Shown here in pieces: positions 49,948 through 58,734 of a DNA stretch of 64,000 nt (its first letter is position 1; the number at the start of each line of letters is the position of its first letter). A program made the translations under genes and the position numbers. The stretch is from Acidimicrobiaceae bacterium. GTDB lineage: Bacteria; Actinomycetota; Acidimicrobiia; Acidimicrobiales; Aldehydirespiratoraceae. The stretch covers positions 1 to 64,000 of the forward strand of contig VYCM01000026.1 in NCBI GenBank assembly GCA_009843915.1, given 5' to 3'. The notes beneath the pieces are model-generated. The model ran no database searches. It saw only the letters and a program-made list of their open reading frames with translations, and was not told where the DNA came from.

Positions 49948-51469
49948 CGACAGCGCACGGCCCGCGGTAGAGACGCGGGGCATATCCAAGGCCTTCGGGG
50001 GCGTGGCCGCCCTCGACGCCGTCGACTTCGAGGTGAGATGGTCCGAGGTTCACGCCCTCGTCGGCGAGAACGGGGCGGGCAAGACCACGCTGTGCAACAT
50101 CCTGGCCGGCATCTACCGCGCTGATGCCGGCCAGGTGATCGTGGACGGGACCGAGCGAGACTTCCGCAGCCCCGCCCACGCCATCGACGCCGGCATCGGG
50201 ATGGTCCACCAGCACTTCCGGCTGGTCGAGCCCATGACCGTGGCCGAGAACATCCACCTCGGCTGGCCCGAGACGCCGGGGGTCGTGAGCCAGCGGACCC
50301 TGAACGAGCGGACCGAGCAGTTCATGGGCGAGATGGGCCTGCGCGTCGATCCCACCGCCAAGATCTGGCAGCTGTCGGTGGGGGAGCAGCAGCGGGTGGA
50401 GATCCTGCGGGTGCTGGCCCGCGGCGCCCGCGTCCTGATCCTCGACGAGCCCACCGCAGTCCTCACCGCCAAGGAGGCCGAGGATCTCTTCGCGGTGGTC
50501 CGGGAGCTGGCCGCCGGCGGCCTGAGCGTGATCTTCATCACCCACAAGCTGCGGGAGGTCCTGGCCGTGTCGGACCGCTTGACCGTCCTGCGCCACGGGA
50601 TCAGGGAGATCACCCGGCCGACCGAGGGGGCCACCGCCAGCGAGATCGCCCGGCTCATGACCGGCGAGGAGCGGGTCCTCAACGTGGAGCACCGGGTCGT
50701 GACCGGCGACCCCGCCCTCGAACTGCGAGGCGTCTCGGCCCTCAACGACCGCGGGATCACCGCCCTGCACGACGTTGACCTGACCGTACGGTCAGGGGAG
50801 ATCCTCGGCATCGCCGGCGTGTCGGGCAACGGCCAGACCGAGCTGGCCGAGGTGATCTGCGCGCTGCGCGGCCTGGAGTCCGGCGCGATCACGGTCGACG
50901 GCGCGGACATCACCTCCATGTCGGTGCGGGCCGTCACCGATATCGGCGTAGGGCACATCCCTGAGGACCGCATCGGGATGGGCATGGTCCTGTCGGCACC
51001 GGTCAAGGACAACGCGGTTCTTCACAGTTACTGGACCGAGCAGTTCTCCCAGGGCCTGAACCTGAACCGGCAGAGCGTCATCGACTTCGCCAAGAAGCTT
51101 GTGGAGACGGCCCGGGTGCAGACCCGCTCGGTGTTCGCCACCGCCGGGCAGCTCTCGGGCGGCAACCAGCAGCGCCTGGTGGCCCGGCGCGAGGCCCTGG
51201 CCGCCGACCGGCTGCTGGTGGCGGCCCATCCCACCAGGGGGCTAGACGTGAACGCGGCCCAGGAGGTCAGATCGACGATCCTCGACAAACGCGACAGCGG
51301 CTGCGCGGTGCTGCTGATCTCGGACGACCTCGACGAAGTGCTGTTGATGAGCGACCGGATCGCCGTGATCTACGAGGGCCGGATCATGGGCGTCTTCGAC
51401 GCCGCGGACGCCGACCGGGAGCACATCGGCCTGTTGATGGGCGGCCACTCCATCACCGAGGCCGCATGA
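49940..51469 (+). CDS. Nucleoside-type ABC importer, double ATPase subunit
   Basis: ATPase of 509 residues with two ABC domains, as in YufO/NupA and sugar-importer ATPases. Domain 1: GENGAGKTTLCN (about residue 43), LSVGEQQRVEIL (about 147), LILDEPTAVLT. Domain 2 (about 260-505): degenerate Walker A GVSGNGQTE, LSGGNQQRLVARREAL and a non-consensus Walker B LLVAAHPTRGLDV. The asymmetric second site is normal for this class. TTG start within a 14-base tandem duplication; stop overlaps the first permease gene by 4 bases. It energises uptake of the ligand bound by the lipoprotein encoded just upstream. Confidence 0.92.
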   Translation: MTGDSARPAVETRGISKAFGGVAALDAVDFEVRWSEVHALVGENGAGKTTLCNILAGIYRADAGQVIVDGTERDFRSPAHAIDAGIGMVHQHFRLVEPMTVAENIHLGWPETPGVVSQRTLNERTEQFMGEMGLRVDPTAKIWQLSVGEQQRVEILRVLARGARVLILDEPTAVLTAKEAEDLFAVVRELAAGGLSVIFITHKLREVLAVSDRLTVLRHGIREITRPTEGATASEIARLMTGEERVLNVEHRVVTGDPALELRGVSALNDRGITALHDVDLTVRSGEILGIAGVSGNGQTELAEVICALRGLESGAITVDGADITSMSVRAVTDIGVGHIPEDRIGMGMVLSAPVKDNAVLHSYWTEQFSQGLNLNRQSVIDFAKKLVETARVQTRSVFATAGQLSGGNQQRLVARREALAADRLLVAAHPTRGLDVNAAQEVRSTILDKRDSGCAVLLISDDLDEVLLMSDRIAVIYEGRIMGVFDAADADREHIGLLMGGHSITEAA

Positions 51470-52620
51470 CTCCGCTGGCATCGATCGCGAGCGCGGTCCT
51501 GTCGGTGACACCGTGGCGGCTGGAGCGGCGTCTGGAGGTCGACGCCAAGCGGGCCGCTCTCACCCGCATCGGTGGCGCGGTCGGTGCCATGGTGGTGGTC
51601 GGGATCCTGCTGCTGCTCACCGGGCGCAACGCCTTCTTGATCTTCTGGCAGGCCCTGGACGCCATATTCGGCCGCCAGCGCGGTATCGAAGGGGTGGCCC
51701 TGCGGGGCATCCCGATCCTGATGACCGCATTGGGTGTGGCCCTCTCGCTGCGGATGAAGGTCTGGAACATCGGCTCCGACGGCCAGTTCCTCATGGGAGC
51801 CCTGGCCGCGGTGGGCGTGGGCATCCACATGGACGGCCCGGGCTGGCTGGTGCTGATCCTGATGGCCGCGGCCGCCACCCTGGCCGGCGCGGCCTGGATC
51901 CTGGTGCCCGCGCTGGCCCGGGCCTACTGGGACGTCAACGAGATCATTACCACCCTGCTGCTCAACTTCGTGGCCCTCCAGCTGGTGACCTGGTCGGCGC
52001 TGGGGTTCTGGCGGGACAAGGAGGCCGCGGTCATCCAGTCCACCCGCGAGGTGCCGTTCACCCTGCCAGGTCTCCCCGGCGCCAACTCGGTGACCATCGC
52101 CCTGCTCGTTCCCCTGGCTATCGCGGCCGTGCTGTGGTGGGTGTTCCGCTCCACCAGCATCGGCTACGAGATCGACATCATCGGCGGCAACCCGCGGGCC
52201 GCGGGCTTCGCCGGCATCGCGGTGCGCCGCCGGATACTCATCGTCATGCTGTTCACCGGGGCCATCGCCGGCCTCGGCGGGATGCTCCAGTTGAGCGCCC
52301 CGGGGGCGCAGGCCATGAACGCCGGGTTCTCCGCCCAGTTCGGGCTGTCGGGCTTCATCGTGGCTGCCTTGGCCGGCGCCGCGTTCTGGGGCGTGATCGG
52401 CGGCGGGCTGTTCATCGCGTCGATGTTCTACGCGGGGATCGTGCTGCAGACCAAGGGCCTGTCGGTGTACATCATCTTCGCCATCTACGGCGTGATCCTC
52501 ACCGGCATCGCCCTCGGGGAGATCGCGGCCCGCTACCGGGTGGTACGCCGTGACTCCGCCGACGAGTCCGGGACGGCGGCCGGCCAGGCAGCATCCGCGC
52601 CACAGGGAGCGGGCTCATGA
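51466..52620 (+). CDS. Nucleoside-type ABC importer permease, first
   Basis: Integral membrane subunit of 384 residues (BPD_transp_2/YufP-NupB type). A cytoplasmic N-terminus (RRLEVDAKRA) is followed by about nine to ten hydrophobic helices; the conserved coupling segments GIPILMTALGVALSLRMKVWNIGSDGQF and GGNPRAAGFAGIAVRR are present. The final 25 residues are Ala/Ser-rich and cytoplasmic. ATG 51466 overlaps the ATPase stop (ATGA), and its own stop overlaps the second permease by 4 bases, so subunits are translationally coupled. Confidence 0.93.
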   Translation: MTPLASIASAVLSVTPWRLERRLEVDAKRAALTRIGGAVGAMVVVGILLLLTGRNAFLIFWQALDAIFGRQRGIEGVALRGIPILMTALGVALSLRMKVWNIGSDGQFLMGALAAVGVGIHMDGPGWLVLILMAAAATLAGAAWILVPALARAYWDVNEIITTLLLNFVALQLVTWSALGFWRDKEAAVIQSTREVPFTLPGLPGANSVTIALLVPLAIAAVLWWVFRSTSIGYEIDIIGGNPRAAGFAGIAVRRRILIVMLFTGAIAGLGGMLQLSAPGAQAMNAGFSAQFGLSGFIVAALAGAAFWGVIGGGLFIASMFYAGIVLQTKGLSVYIIFAIYGVILTGIALGEIAARYRVVRRDSADESGTAAGQAASAPQGAGS

Positions 52621-53603
52621 TTCTCGCCATCATCGAGAACGCCTTCCTGAGCCTGATCGGCTCCGCCATACCAGCCAGTGCGGTGGTGATGCTGGCCGCC
52701 ACCGGGGCCATGCTCGGCGAGAGGGTCGGGGTGCTGAACCTGGGCCAGGAGGGACTCATCGGCATAGGCGCGGTGTACTCGGTGATCGCAGTGCTCTCGT
52801 GGGGAGTGGAGAGCCCCTGGCTGGCCATGCTCATCGGCATGATGGCGGCCGCGGTGGCCGGTCTGATCTTCGCGGTCTGCGTGGTGGCCTTCCGGGCCAG
52901 CCAGGTGCTGGTCGGCCTGGCGCTGGCGCTGGGGGGCATCGGGCTGTCCAATCAGCTCGGTGTCAACCGCAACGGCACTCCCATCCAGACACTGTTCCGC
53001 GAGGTCAACCCGGGCGGAGTCCTCGACAACAACGACGCGCTATCGGCGTTCTTCTTCCACGATCCGGTGGTGTACATCGCCTACGTCGGGCTTCCGGTGG
53101 TGCTGTACTTCGTGCTGTTCCGCACCCGCCACGGCATGAACATGAAGGCCGTGGGCGAGAACCCGGCCGCCGCCGACGCGGTGGGCGTCAGCGTGACCGG
53201 CTGGCGGATCTTCTACTCGGTGCTGGGCGCGGCGCTGACGGGGGCCGGCGGCGCCTACATGGTGCTGTCGTTCACGCCGACGTGGTCGCCCGACATCGCC
53301 CGGGGCCGGGGCTGGGTCGCTCTGGCGGTGGTGATCTTCGCCGGTTGGCGGCCGGGGTGGGCTGTGGCCGGGGCCCTTCTGTACGGATCGATGATCTCGC
53401 TCGACACCACCGCCCAGGCCCGGGGCTGGGGCCTGCCGTTCATGGGCGCCAGCGACCTCAGCTTCTTCCTGTCGATGCTGCCCTACGTCGTCACACTGGT
53501 GGCCATCCTCATCCCAGCGGGGGCGGTGAAGCTTGGTAGACGGGTGCGATCCACGGCCGCGCCTGCCGCGCTGGCCATCCCGTACTCGCGCGAGGAGCGC
53601 TGA
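52617..53603 (+). CDS. Nucleoside-type ABC importer permease, second
   Basis: Second membrane subunit, 328 residues (YufQ/NupC type). Typical text: SAVVMLAATGAMLGERVGVLNLGQEGLIGIGAVY and KAVGENPAAADAVGVSVTGWRIF, with eight or nine hydrophobic helices. It completes the binding protein - ATPase - permease - permease set. A Rieske oxygenase gene follows after 55 bases on the same strand, which places uptake and breakdown genes in what is probably one transcription unit. Confidence 0.93.
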   Translation: MILAIIENAFLSLIGSAIPASAVVMLAATGAMLGERVGVLNLGQEGLIGIGAVYSVIAVLSWGVESPWLAMLIGMMAAAVAGLIFAVCVVAFRASQVLVGLALALGGIGLSNQLGVNRNGTPIQTLFREVNPGGVLDNNDALSAFFFHDPVVYIAYVGLPVVLYFVLFRTRHGMNMKAVGENPAAADAVGVSVTGWRIFYSVLGAALTGAGGAYMVLSFTPTWSPDIARGRGWVALAVVIFAGWRPGWAVAGALLYGSMISLDTTAQARGWGLPFMGASDLSFFLSMLPYVVTLVAILIPAGAVKLGRRVRSTAAPAALAIPYSREER

Positions 53604-53658
53604 GCACCGCCGCGCCCGGGCCCAGCCGCGGCCCGCGACCGATGATCGGGGAACATCG

Positions 53659-54675
53659 TTGACCGAGACCGACCGCATCGGCGATGAGTGGTTCCCGGTG
53701 GCCCGCGCCACCGACATCGCCGCAGGCCGATGGCTTCCGTTCGGGTTGCTCGACGAACGCTGGGTGCTGGCCTGCGACAACTCCGGTCGGGTCGAGGCCT
53801 TCGTGGATACCTGCCCCCACCGGGGCGCGCGGATCACCCTGGGCGACTTCGACGGCGAGCGGCTGCGATGCGGCTATCACGGCTGGCAGTTCGACATCGA
53901 CGGCCGCTGCGTCCATCAGCCCGCCCATCCCAGCCGGCGCCCTCCCGCGGGTGTGCAGTTGAAGCGGGCGTCGGTGCGGGCCGGGTACGGGTTCTGGTGG
54001 ATTTGCACCGGCGACCAGCCCCGGAACCTGCCGATAGCTCCGGACCACGGTGCCCATCCGGAGCGGACCGTCTGGCTCGACCCGGTGAGGGTGGAGTCAT
54101 CGGCCCCCCGGATCATCGAGAACTTCCTGGACCTCGCCCACTTCCCGTTCGTGCACACCGGCTACCTCGGCCAGGAGCCCTACACCGAGGTGGCCCGCTA
54201 CGGGATCGAGACCACAGAAGACGAACTCCGGCTGACCGACTGCGTGTTCTGGCAGCCCAATCCGGGACCGGCCGCGGCCGGCGGGGGACCGGTCCGCTAC
54301 CAGTACTCGGTGTCGCACCCGTGTGCGGCCACGCTGACCAAGGTTCCGTCAACAGGCGACGGTGATCTCGCCGGGGGTTTCACCATCCTCATCGTGGCCA
54401 GCCCCGTCACCGAGACCGAGTGTGTGGTGTGGCGCTCCACTGTGGTCCACGACACCGGTGCCGACTTCGACGCCCAGCAAGCCTTCAACGACCTGATCTT
54501 CTCCCAGGACATCGACGTGGTCGAGTCGCAGCGACCTCGCCGCCTGCCGGTGGACCCGAGGATGGAATCGCATCAACCCGCCGACGCGGGCAGTCTCGCC
54601 TACCGCAAGTGGCTGGGCGCGCGGGGGATCCGGTATGGCACCATCTCGACCGAGCGGGAAATGCGAGGATCATGA
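53659..54675 (+). CDS. Rieske non-heme iron oxygenase, oxygenase component
   Basis: Oxygenase of 338 residues from TTG 53659 (GGGGAA 6-10 bases upstream). The Rieske [2Fe-2S] ligands are in CPHRGARITLGDFDGERLRC and CGYHGWQFD (about residues 51-75). The mononuclear iron site is in ENFLDLAHFPFVHTGY (about 153-168). The size and the VanA/PaO-type C-terminal domain resemble O- and N-demethylating monooxygenases such as vanillate demethylase and the caffeine demethylases NdmA/NdmB. It must receive electrons from a reductase that is not in the window. The stop overlaps the adenine deaminase-like gene by 4 bases, which ties it to purine metabolism. Confidence 0.9.
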   Translation: MTETDRIGDEWFPVARATDIAAGRWLPFGLLDERWVLACDNSGRVEAFVDTCPHRGARITLGDFDGERLRCGYHGWQFDIDGRCVHQPAHPSRRPPAGVQLKRASVRAGYGFWWICTGDQPRNLPIAPDHGAHPERTVWLDPVRVESSAPRIIENFLDLAHFPFVHTGYLGQEPYTEVARYGIETTEDELRLTDCVFWQPNPGPAAAGGGPVRYQYSVSHPCAATLTKVPSTGDGDLAGGFTILIVASPVTETECVVWRSTVVHDTGADFDAQQAFNDLIFSQDIDVVESQRPRRLPVDPRMESHQPADAGSLAYRKWLGARGIRYGTISTEREMRGS

Positions 54676-55694
54676 CACCAGATGCGGGCCTGGCCGGCTT
54701 CGTGCGGGGGCTGCCCAAAGCCGAGCTGCACCTGCACATAGAGGGAACCCTGGAGCCGGAGATGCTCTTCGAGCTGGCCGGACGCAACGGGGTCGAGTTG
54801 CCCTTCGAGGACGAGGCCGCGGTCCGGGCCGCCTACTCGTTCACCGACCTGCAGTCGTTCCTGGACATCTACTACCAGGGCGCGGCCGTGCTGCAGACCA
54901 ACCAGGACTTCTACGACCTGATGGCCGCATACCTGCGCAGGGCCCACGCGGACGGTGTGCGGCGGGCGGAGATGTTCTTCGACCCCCAGACCCACACCGA
55001 GAGGGATGTGGGATTCGACGTGTTCATGGAGGGCTTCACCGCGGCGATGGCCGACGCCGAGGCCCAGTGCGGGATCTCCTCCGCGCTCATCATGTGCTTC
55101 CTGCGGCACCTTCCCGGCGAAGCCGCCTGCGAGACGTTCCGGGCCGCCGACGGCTGGCTGGACGGCATCATCGGCGTGGGGCTCGACAGCTCCGAGGTCG
55201 ACCATCCGCCCGAGGACTTCGCCGAGGCCTACGCCATGGCCCGGGCCGCCGGTCTGCGGCCGGTGGCCCACGCCGGCGAGGAGGGGCCGCCGGCATACAT
55301 CACGGGAGCCCTCGATGCGCTCGGCGCAGAGCGGATCGACCACGGAGTGCGCTGCACCGAAGATCCAGACCTGGTGGCCCGGCTGGTGGCTGAGCAGACG
55401 CCGCTGACGGTGTGCCCGCTGTCGAACCTTGCCCTGTGCGTTGTCGACGATCTGGCCGGTCACAACCTCAAACGCCTGCTCGACGCCGGGCTCAAGGTCA
55501 CCATCAACTCCGACGACCCCGCCTACTTCGGCGGTTACGTGGCCGACAACTACGTCGCCGTGGCGACCGCGTTGGGCCTCTCGCGTGGGGACCTGGCCCG
55601 CTGCGCCCGCAACAGCCTGGAGGCCTGCTTCGCACCTGAGGCCCAGAAGCAGGCCTGGCTGGCCGAGCTGGACGCCTACGTGGGTTCCGCCTGA
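54672..55694 (+). CDS. Adenine deaminase-like member of the adenosine deaminase family
   Basis: TIM-barrel deaminase of 340 residues from ATG 54672. Motifs: AELHLHIEGTLEPEMLFELA (about residue 16), VAHAGEEG (about 198), DHGVRC, and TINSDDPAYFGGY (about 278). The H-x-H-I-E-G-T-L-E form, with Glu in place of Asp after HxHI, is the mark of the adenine aminohydrolase branch (yeast Aah1 type) rather than adenosine deaminase. It would convert adenine, or a modified adenine base, to hypoxanthine and ammonia. It is translationally coupled to the Rieske oxygenase gene and differs clearly from the deaminase at 47667. Confidence 0.88.
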   Translation: MTPDAGLAGFVRGLPKAELHLHIEGTLEPEMLFELAGRNGVELPFEDEAAVRAAYSFTDLQSFLDIYYQGAAVLQTNQDFYDLMAAYLRRAHADGVRRAEMFFDPQTHTERDVGFDVFMEGFTAAMADAEAQCGISSALIMCFLRHLPGEAACETFRAADGWLDGIIGVGLDSSEVDHPPEDFAEAYAMARAAGLRPVAHAGEEGPPAYITGALDALGAERIDHGVRCTEDPDLVARLVAEQTPLTVCPLSNLALCVVDDLAGHNLKRLLDAGLKVTINSDDPAYFGGYVADNYVAVATALGLSRGDLARCARNSLEACFAPEAQKQAWLAELDAYVGSA

Positions 55695-55767
55695 TGATCA
55701 GGGGTCAATCTGGTCGCGTGCCGATCTTCGCCTACTGTGGCGCGTGCATGCACGAGCGGAGGCTCTC

Positions 55768-56643
55768 ATGACAATGGCAGAGACCAGCATCCGGGGCTGT
55801 TCCGATCCGGTGATTCTGAATCAGTGGCACTCGGTGGCGGATCTCGCTGAGATTCGCCGGGGTCCGTTGCACACCCTGCTGCTGGGGGAGCCGCTGTCCT
55901 GCTGGCTTGACGGCGACGGCACGTTCCGGGCCCAGACCGAATCCGGCCGCGAGCTGGAGGTTCGCACCGACTACGGCTTCGTATGGACAACTCTGGGGGA
56001 GCCCGACGGCGGCGTGTTCGCCGTCCCCGAGACCGATGAGGACGATCGGCGCACTCTCAACGCCGTGACCGTCGGCATCGATGTCTCCGCCCCCCGGGCG
56101 GTGGAGAACTTCCTGGACATGGCCCACTTCCCCTACGTGCATACGGGCATGCTCGGCGAAGAGCCCCACACCGAGGTGGCCGAGTACCGGGTCGAGGAGC
56201 GGGACGGGGAGCTCTGGGCGTTCGACTGCGCCTTCTACCAGCCGCGCGCCGCCGCGTCTTCCTCTCAGGCGGTGCTCGCCGACTACATCTACCGGGTGCC
56301 CCATCCCTACGCCGCCATGCTCTACAAGTCGTCACCGGCCGACGCTGAGCGGCTGGACGCCATCGGCATCTTCATCCACCCCATCACCGACACCCGGATC
56401 AGGGCCCACCTGTTCCTCAGCGTGCTCGACGATGTGAGCACCGATCAGGAGATCCGCTGGTTCCAGCAGAACATAATCGGCCAGGACAAGCCGATCATCG
56501 AGAACCAGTCCCCCAAGCTGCTGCCGCTGGATCCCAGGGCAGAGACCCCGATCCGGGCCGACCGCTCAGCGATCGCCTACCGGCGCTGGCTCAGCCGCCT
56601 CGGCGTGACCTACGGAGTGATCCCCGCCGGAGCCGCTACCTAG
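55768..56643 (+). CDS. Rieske-less oxygenase catalytic subunit (NdmC-like architecture)
   Basis: Protein of 291 residues homologous to the C-terminal catalytic domain of the Rieske oxygenase two genes upstream. The iron site is intact (ENFLDMAHFPYVHTGMLGEE, about residue 112), and long stretches are shared (LPLDPRAETP, AYRRWLSRLGVTYGVI). The N-terminal part keeps the domain outline (LNQWHSVADLAEIRRG, TDYGFVWTTLGEP) but has neither CxH nor CxxH Rieske motifs. The same layout is known for the caffeine-pathway N7-demethylase component NdmC, which borrows a Rieske cluster from its reductase. ATG 55768 has GGAGG 6 bases before it. Confidence 0.85.
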   Translation: MTMAETSIRGCSDPVILNQWHSVADLAEIRRGPLHTLLLGEPLSCWLDGDGTFRAQTESGRELEVRTDYGFVWTTLGEPDGGVFAVPETDEDDRRTLNAVTVGIDVSAPRAVENFLDMAHFPYVHTGMLGEEPHTEVAEYRVEERDGELWAFDCAFYQPRAAASSSQAVLADYIYRVPHPYAAMLYKSSPADAERLDAIGIFIHPITDTRIRAHLFLSVLDDVSTDQEIRWFQQNIIGQDKPIIENQSPKLLPLDPRAETPIRADRSAIAYRRWLSRLGVTYGVIPAGAAT

Positions 56644-57880
56644 GTATGTCCCTCCAGGGGACGTCCCGGTCGAAGCCGGGCTCTCTCGGCAGGCCCAACA
56701 CGCGCTCGGCCACGTTGTTGCGCATCACCTCGTTGGTGCCCCCGCCGATCGACACCGCGTAGCGCCCCATCAGCTCGTGGCGGGCCCATCGGGCCGGGTC
56801 GCCGGTGTCGGCCACCACGGCCAGGCCGCCGAGTTCGGTGGCCAGGTCACCGCTGCGCCGCTTCGACTCGGCGGCGAACAGCTTCATGATCCCGGGGTCG
56901 ATCGGGGGCGGCTCGCCCCGTCGCACTGCGTTCTGGATGGTCTCGCCCATCCAGCGCTGCATCCGCTCCCGGGCCCAGGCATCGACCAGCCGCTGGCGCA
57001 CCAGAGGGTGGTGGAGGCGGCCGTGGCGCCGGGCCAGCTCCGACAGCGGAGCCACAACGCTCGTTCCCTTGCGGTCGCCGATGAAGGCCGACTCGTTGAG
57101 GAGGACAGTCCGGGCCGGCGCCCATCCGCCGTCGACCTCGCCCACCACGTTGACGGCGGGTACCCGCACATCGTCGAAGAAGACCTCGTTGAAGTGGGCC
57201 GAGCCGTTCATCTGCACCAGCGGTCGGGCCTCGATCCCCGGCGAATCCATCTCGACGAGCAGGAAGGTGATACCCCGGTGCTTGGGCGCGTCGGGGTCGG
57301 TCCGCACGAGCAGGAACCCCCAGTCGCAGAACTGGGCCTGCGAGTTCCACACCTTCTGCCCGTTCACCACGAATTCGTCGCCGTCGCGCTCGGCCCGCAT
57401 GGCCAGCCCGGCCAGATCGCTCCCCGCCCCCGGCTCGCTGAACAGCTGGCAGAAGGCCAGCTCCCCAGACAGCAGACCCGGCACGAATCGGAGCTTCTGC
57501 TGCTCGGAGCCGTGCCGCAGCAGCGTGGGTCCGAGCATGGCGATGGTCGCGCCGATGAACCCGGGCCACTCCTCGTAGCCGGCCGCCACCTCGGAGAAGA
57601 TGCGAGCCTGCCAGGGCTCGCCCCCGCCCCCGCCGTAGTCACCGGGCCACGTGAGACCGGCCCAACCGTGCTCGAACAGCGTGCGTTGCCAGGTCCGCCC
57701 GTTCTGGAAGGACTCCTCAGCCCGAGCCTCGTCGACATAGAGCGGGACTCGCCACAGGTCGTCGTAAGACCGGACGGTGGCGTGGCGGTCGTGCCAGTCC
57801 CGCACCCTGGCCCGGAACTCGGCCTGCGCCGCGGTGTCGTCGGAGCCTCCGGGGTCTTGTTCGGAGCGGTGTCGAACCAC
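56636..57880 (-). CDS. Acyl-CoA dehydrogenase
   Basis: FAD enzyme of 414 residues with the full set: HGWAGLTWPGDYGGGGGEP, QLFSEPGAGSDLAGLAMRAE, FVVNGQKVWNSQAQFCDWGF, PKHRGITFLLVEMD and IGGGTNEVMRNNVAERVLGLPRE. The GGGTNE form replaces the usual catalytic Glu position by Gly, as in many FadE17-like enzymes that place the base elsewhere. GTG start. It converges with the Rieske-less oxygenase gene, overlapping its end by 8 bases. The acyl chain specificity is unknown; it faces a run of plus-strand beta-oxidation-type genes. Confidence 0.9.
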   Translation of the reverse strand: MVRHRSEQDPGGSDDTAAQAEFRARVRDWHDRHATVRSYDDLWRVPLYVDEARAEESFQNGRTWQRTLFEHGWAGLTWPGDYGGGGGEPWQARIFSEVAAGYEEWPGFIGATIAMLGPTLLRHGSEQQKLRFVPGLLSGELAFCQLFSEPGAGSDLAGLAMRAERDGDEFVVNGQKVWNSQAQFCDWGFLLVRTDPDAPKHRGITFLLVEMDSPGIEARPLVQMNGSAHFNEVFFDDVRVPAVNVVGEVDGGWAPARTVLLNESAFIGDRKGTSVVAPLSELARRHGRLHHPLVRQRLVDAWARERMQRWMGETIQNAVRRGEPPPIDPGIMKLFAAESKRRSGDLATELGGLAVVADTGDPARWARHELMGRYAVSIGGGTNEVMRNNVAERVLGLPREPGFDRDVPWRDIPR

Positions 57881-57925
57881 GGGCTCCCCTCGTTGACGCT
57901 TGGCGGACCGTTACCCTCTGCACCC

Positions 57926-58723
57926 GTGTCGGAAGTGCACCGCGAACGCTACGGCGTGAGCGACGACGAGGTCGATATCGAGCGGATCCGTCTGGCCAAG
58001 CTGGCCGAATTTCTCGACCCGGGAACCTTCCGACTTCTCACCCGGGTCGGCGTCGAGCCCGGCATGCACGTGCTGGAGCTGGGAGCGGGCACCGGCAGCG
58101 TCTCGGCGTGGCTGGCCGAGCAGGTCGGCCCCGGCGGCAGGGTCATGTCGACCGACATCGACCTCCGCTTCCATGCGTCCATGCCCTCCAACGTGATTGT
58201 GCGCCAGCACGACGCATCCCGCGATCGGCTGCCGGCCGGGCACTTTCACCTGGTCCACGCACGGGCGGTGATCCAACACATACCCGAACGCGTCGAGGTG
58301 CTGGCCCGGCTCAACGAGGCACTGCGACCGGGCGGGGCCATGGTGATCGAGGACGGCGCCATGGCCGAGTTCGTCGAGCAGGCCCTTCCTGAGCCCCTCG
58401 GCTCGATTCACCGCATGGTGGCCAGTGCTTCGACTTCACCGTGGCGAGATCCCAACGCGGGAGTGCGTGTCCTGGGATGGATGCGGGATCTGGGTCTCGA
58501 GGACCTGGACGCGATCGGCAGGGTGAGGATCATGCGTCCCCATGAGGCGAGCGGGGAATGGTGGTTCCTCGCCCTGGAGCGGGCCGTGCCGCGGCTCGTT
58601 GAGGCGGGAGCCGTGGCGGAGCCGGACGCAGCCACCGCCCTGGCGCAGATGCGGGAGCCGGGATTCGCCATGCTCGGGCCAACGTCAATAGCCACCATCG
58701 GGCGCAAGCCCGCCATCACCTAG
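57926..58723 (+). CDS. Class I SAM-dependent methyltransferase
   Basis: Methyltransferase of 265 residues from GTG 57926. SAM-binding motif I is HVLELGAGTGSVSAWLAE (about residues 48-65), motif II is MSTDIDLRF and the post-motif is FHLVHARAVIQHIPERVEVLARL. The C-terminal part is rich in Ala and Glu and gives no clue to the acceptor. The ORF-track start (56777) is an extension through the opposite-strand dehydrogenase. It is 45 bases from the divergent acyl-CoA dehydrogenase and 11 bases before the luciferase-like gene. Confidence 0.85.
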   Translation: MSEVHRERYGVSDDEVDIERIRLAKLAEFLDPGTFRLLTRVGVEPGMHVLELGAGTGSVSAWLAEQVGPGGRVMSTDIDLRFHASMPSNVIVRQHDASRDRLPAGHFHLVHARAVIQHIPERVEVLARLNEALRPGGAMVIEDGAMAEFVEQALPEPLGSIHRMVASASTSPWRDPNAGVRVLGWMRDLGLEDLDAIGRVRIMRPHEASGEWWFLALERAVPRLVEAGAVAEPDAATALAQMREPGFAMLGPTSIATIGRKPAIT

Positions 58724-58734
58724 GAGCGTCCCCT

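Noticed and set aside
57893-57917. Promoter TTGACG ... TACCCT before the methyltransferase
   Set aside because: The spacing is only 13 bases, too short for a standard promoter.
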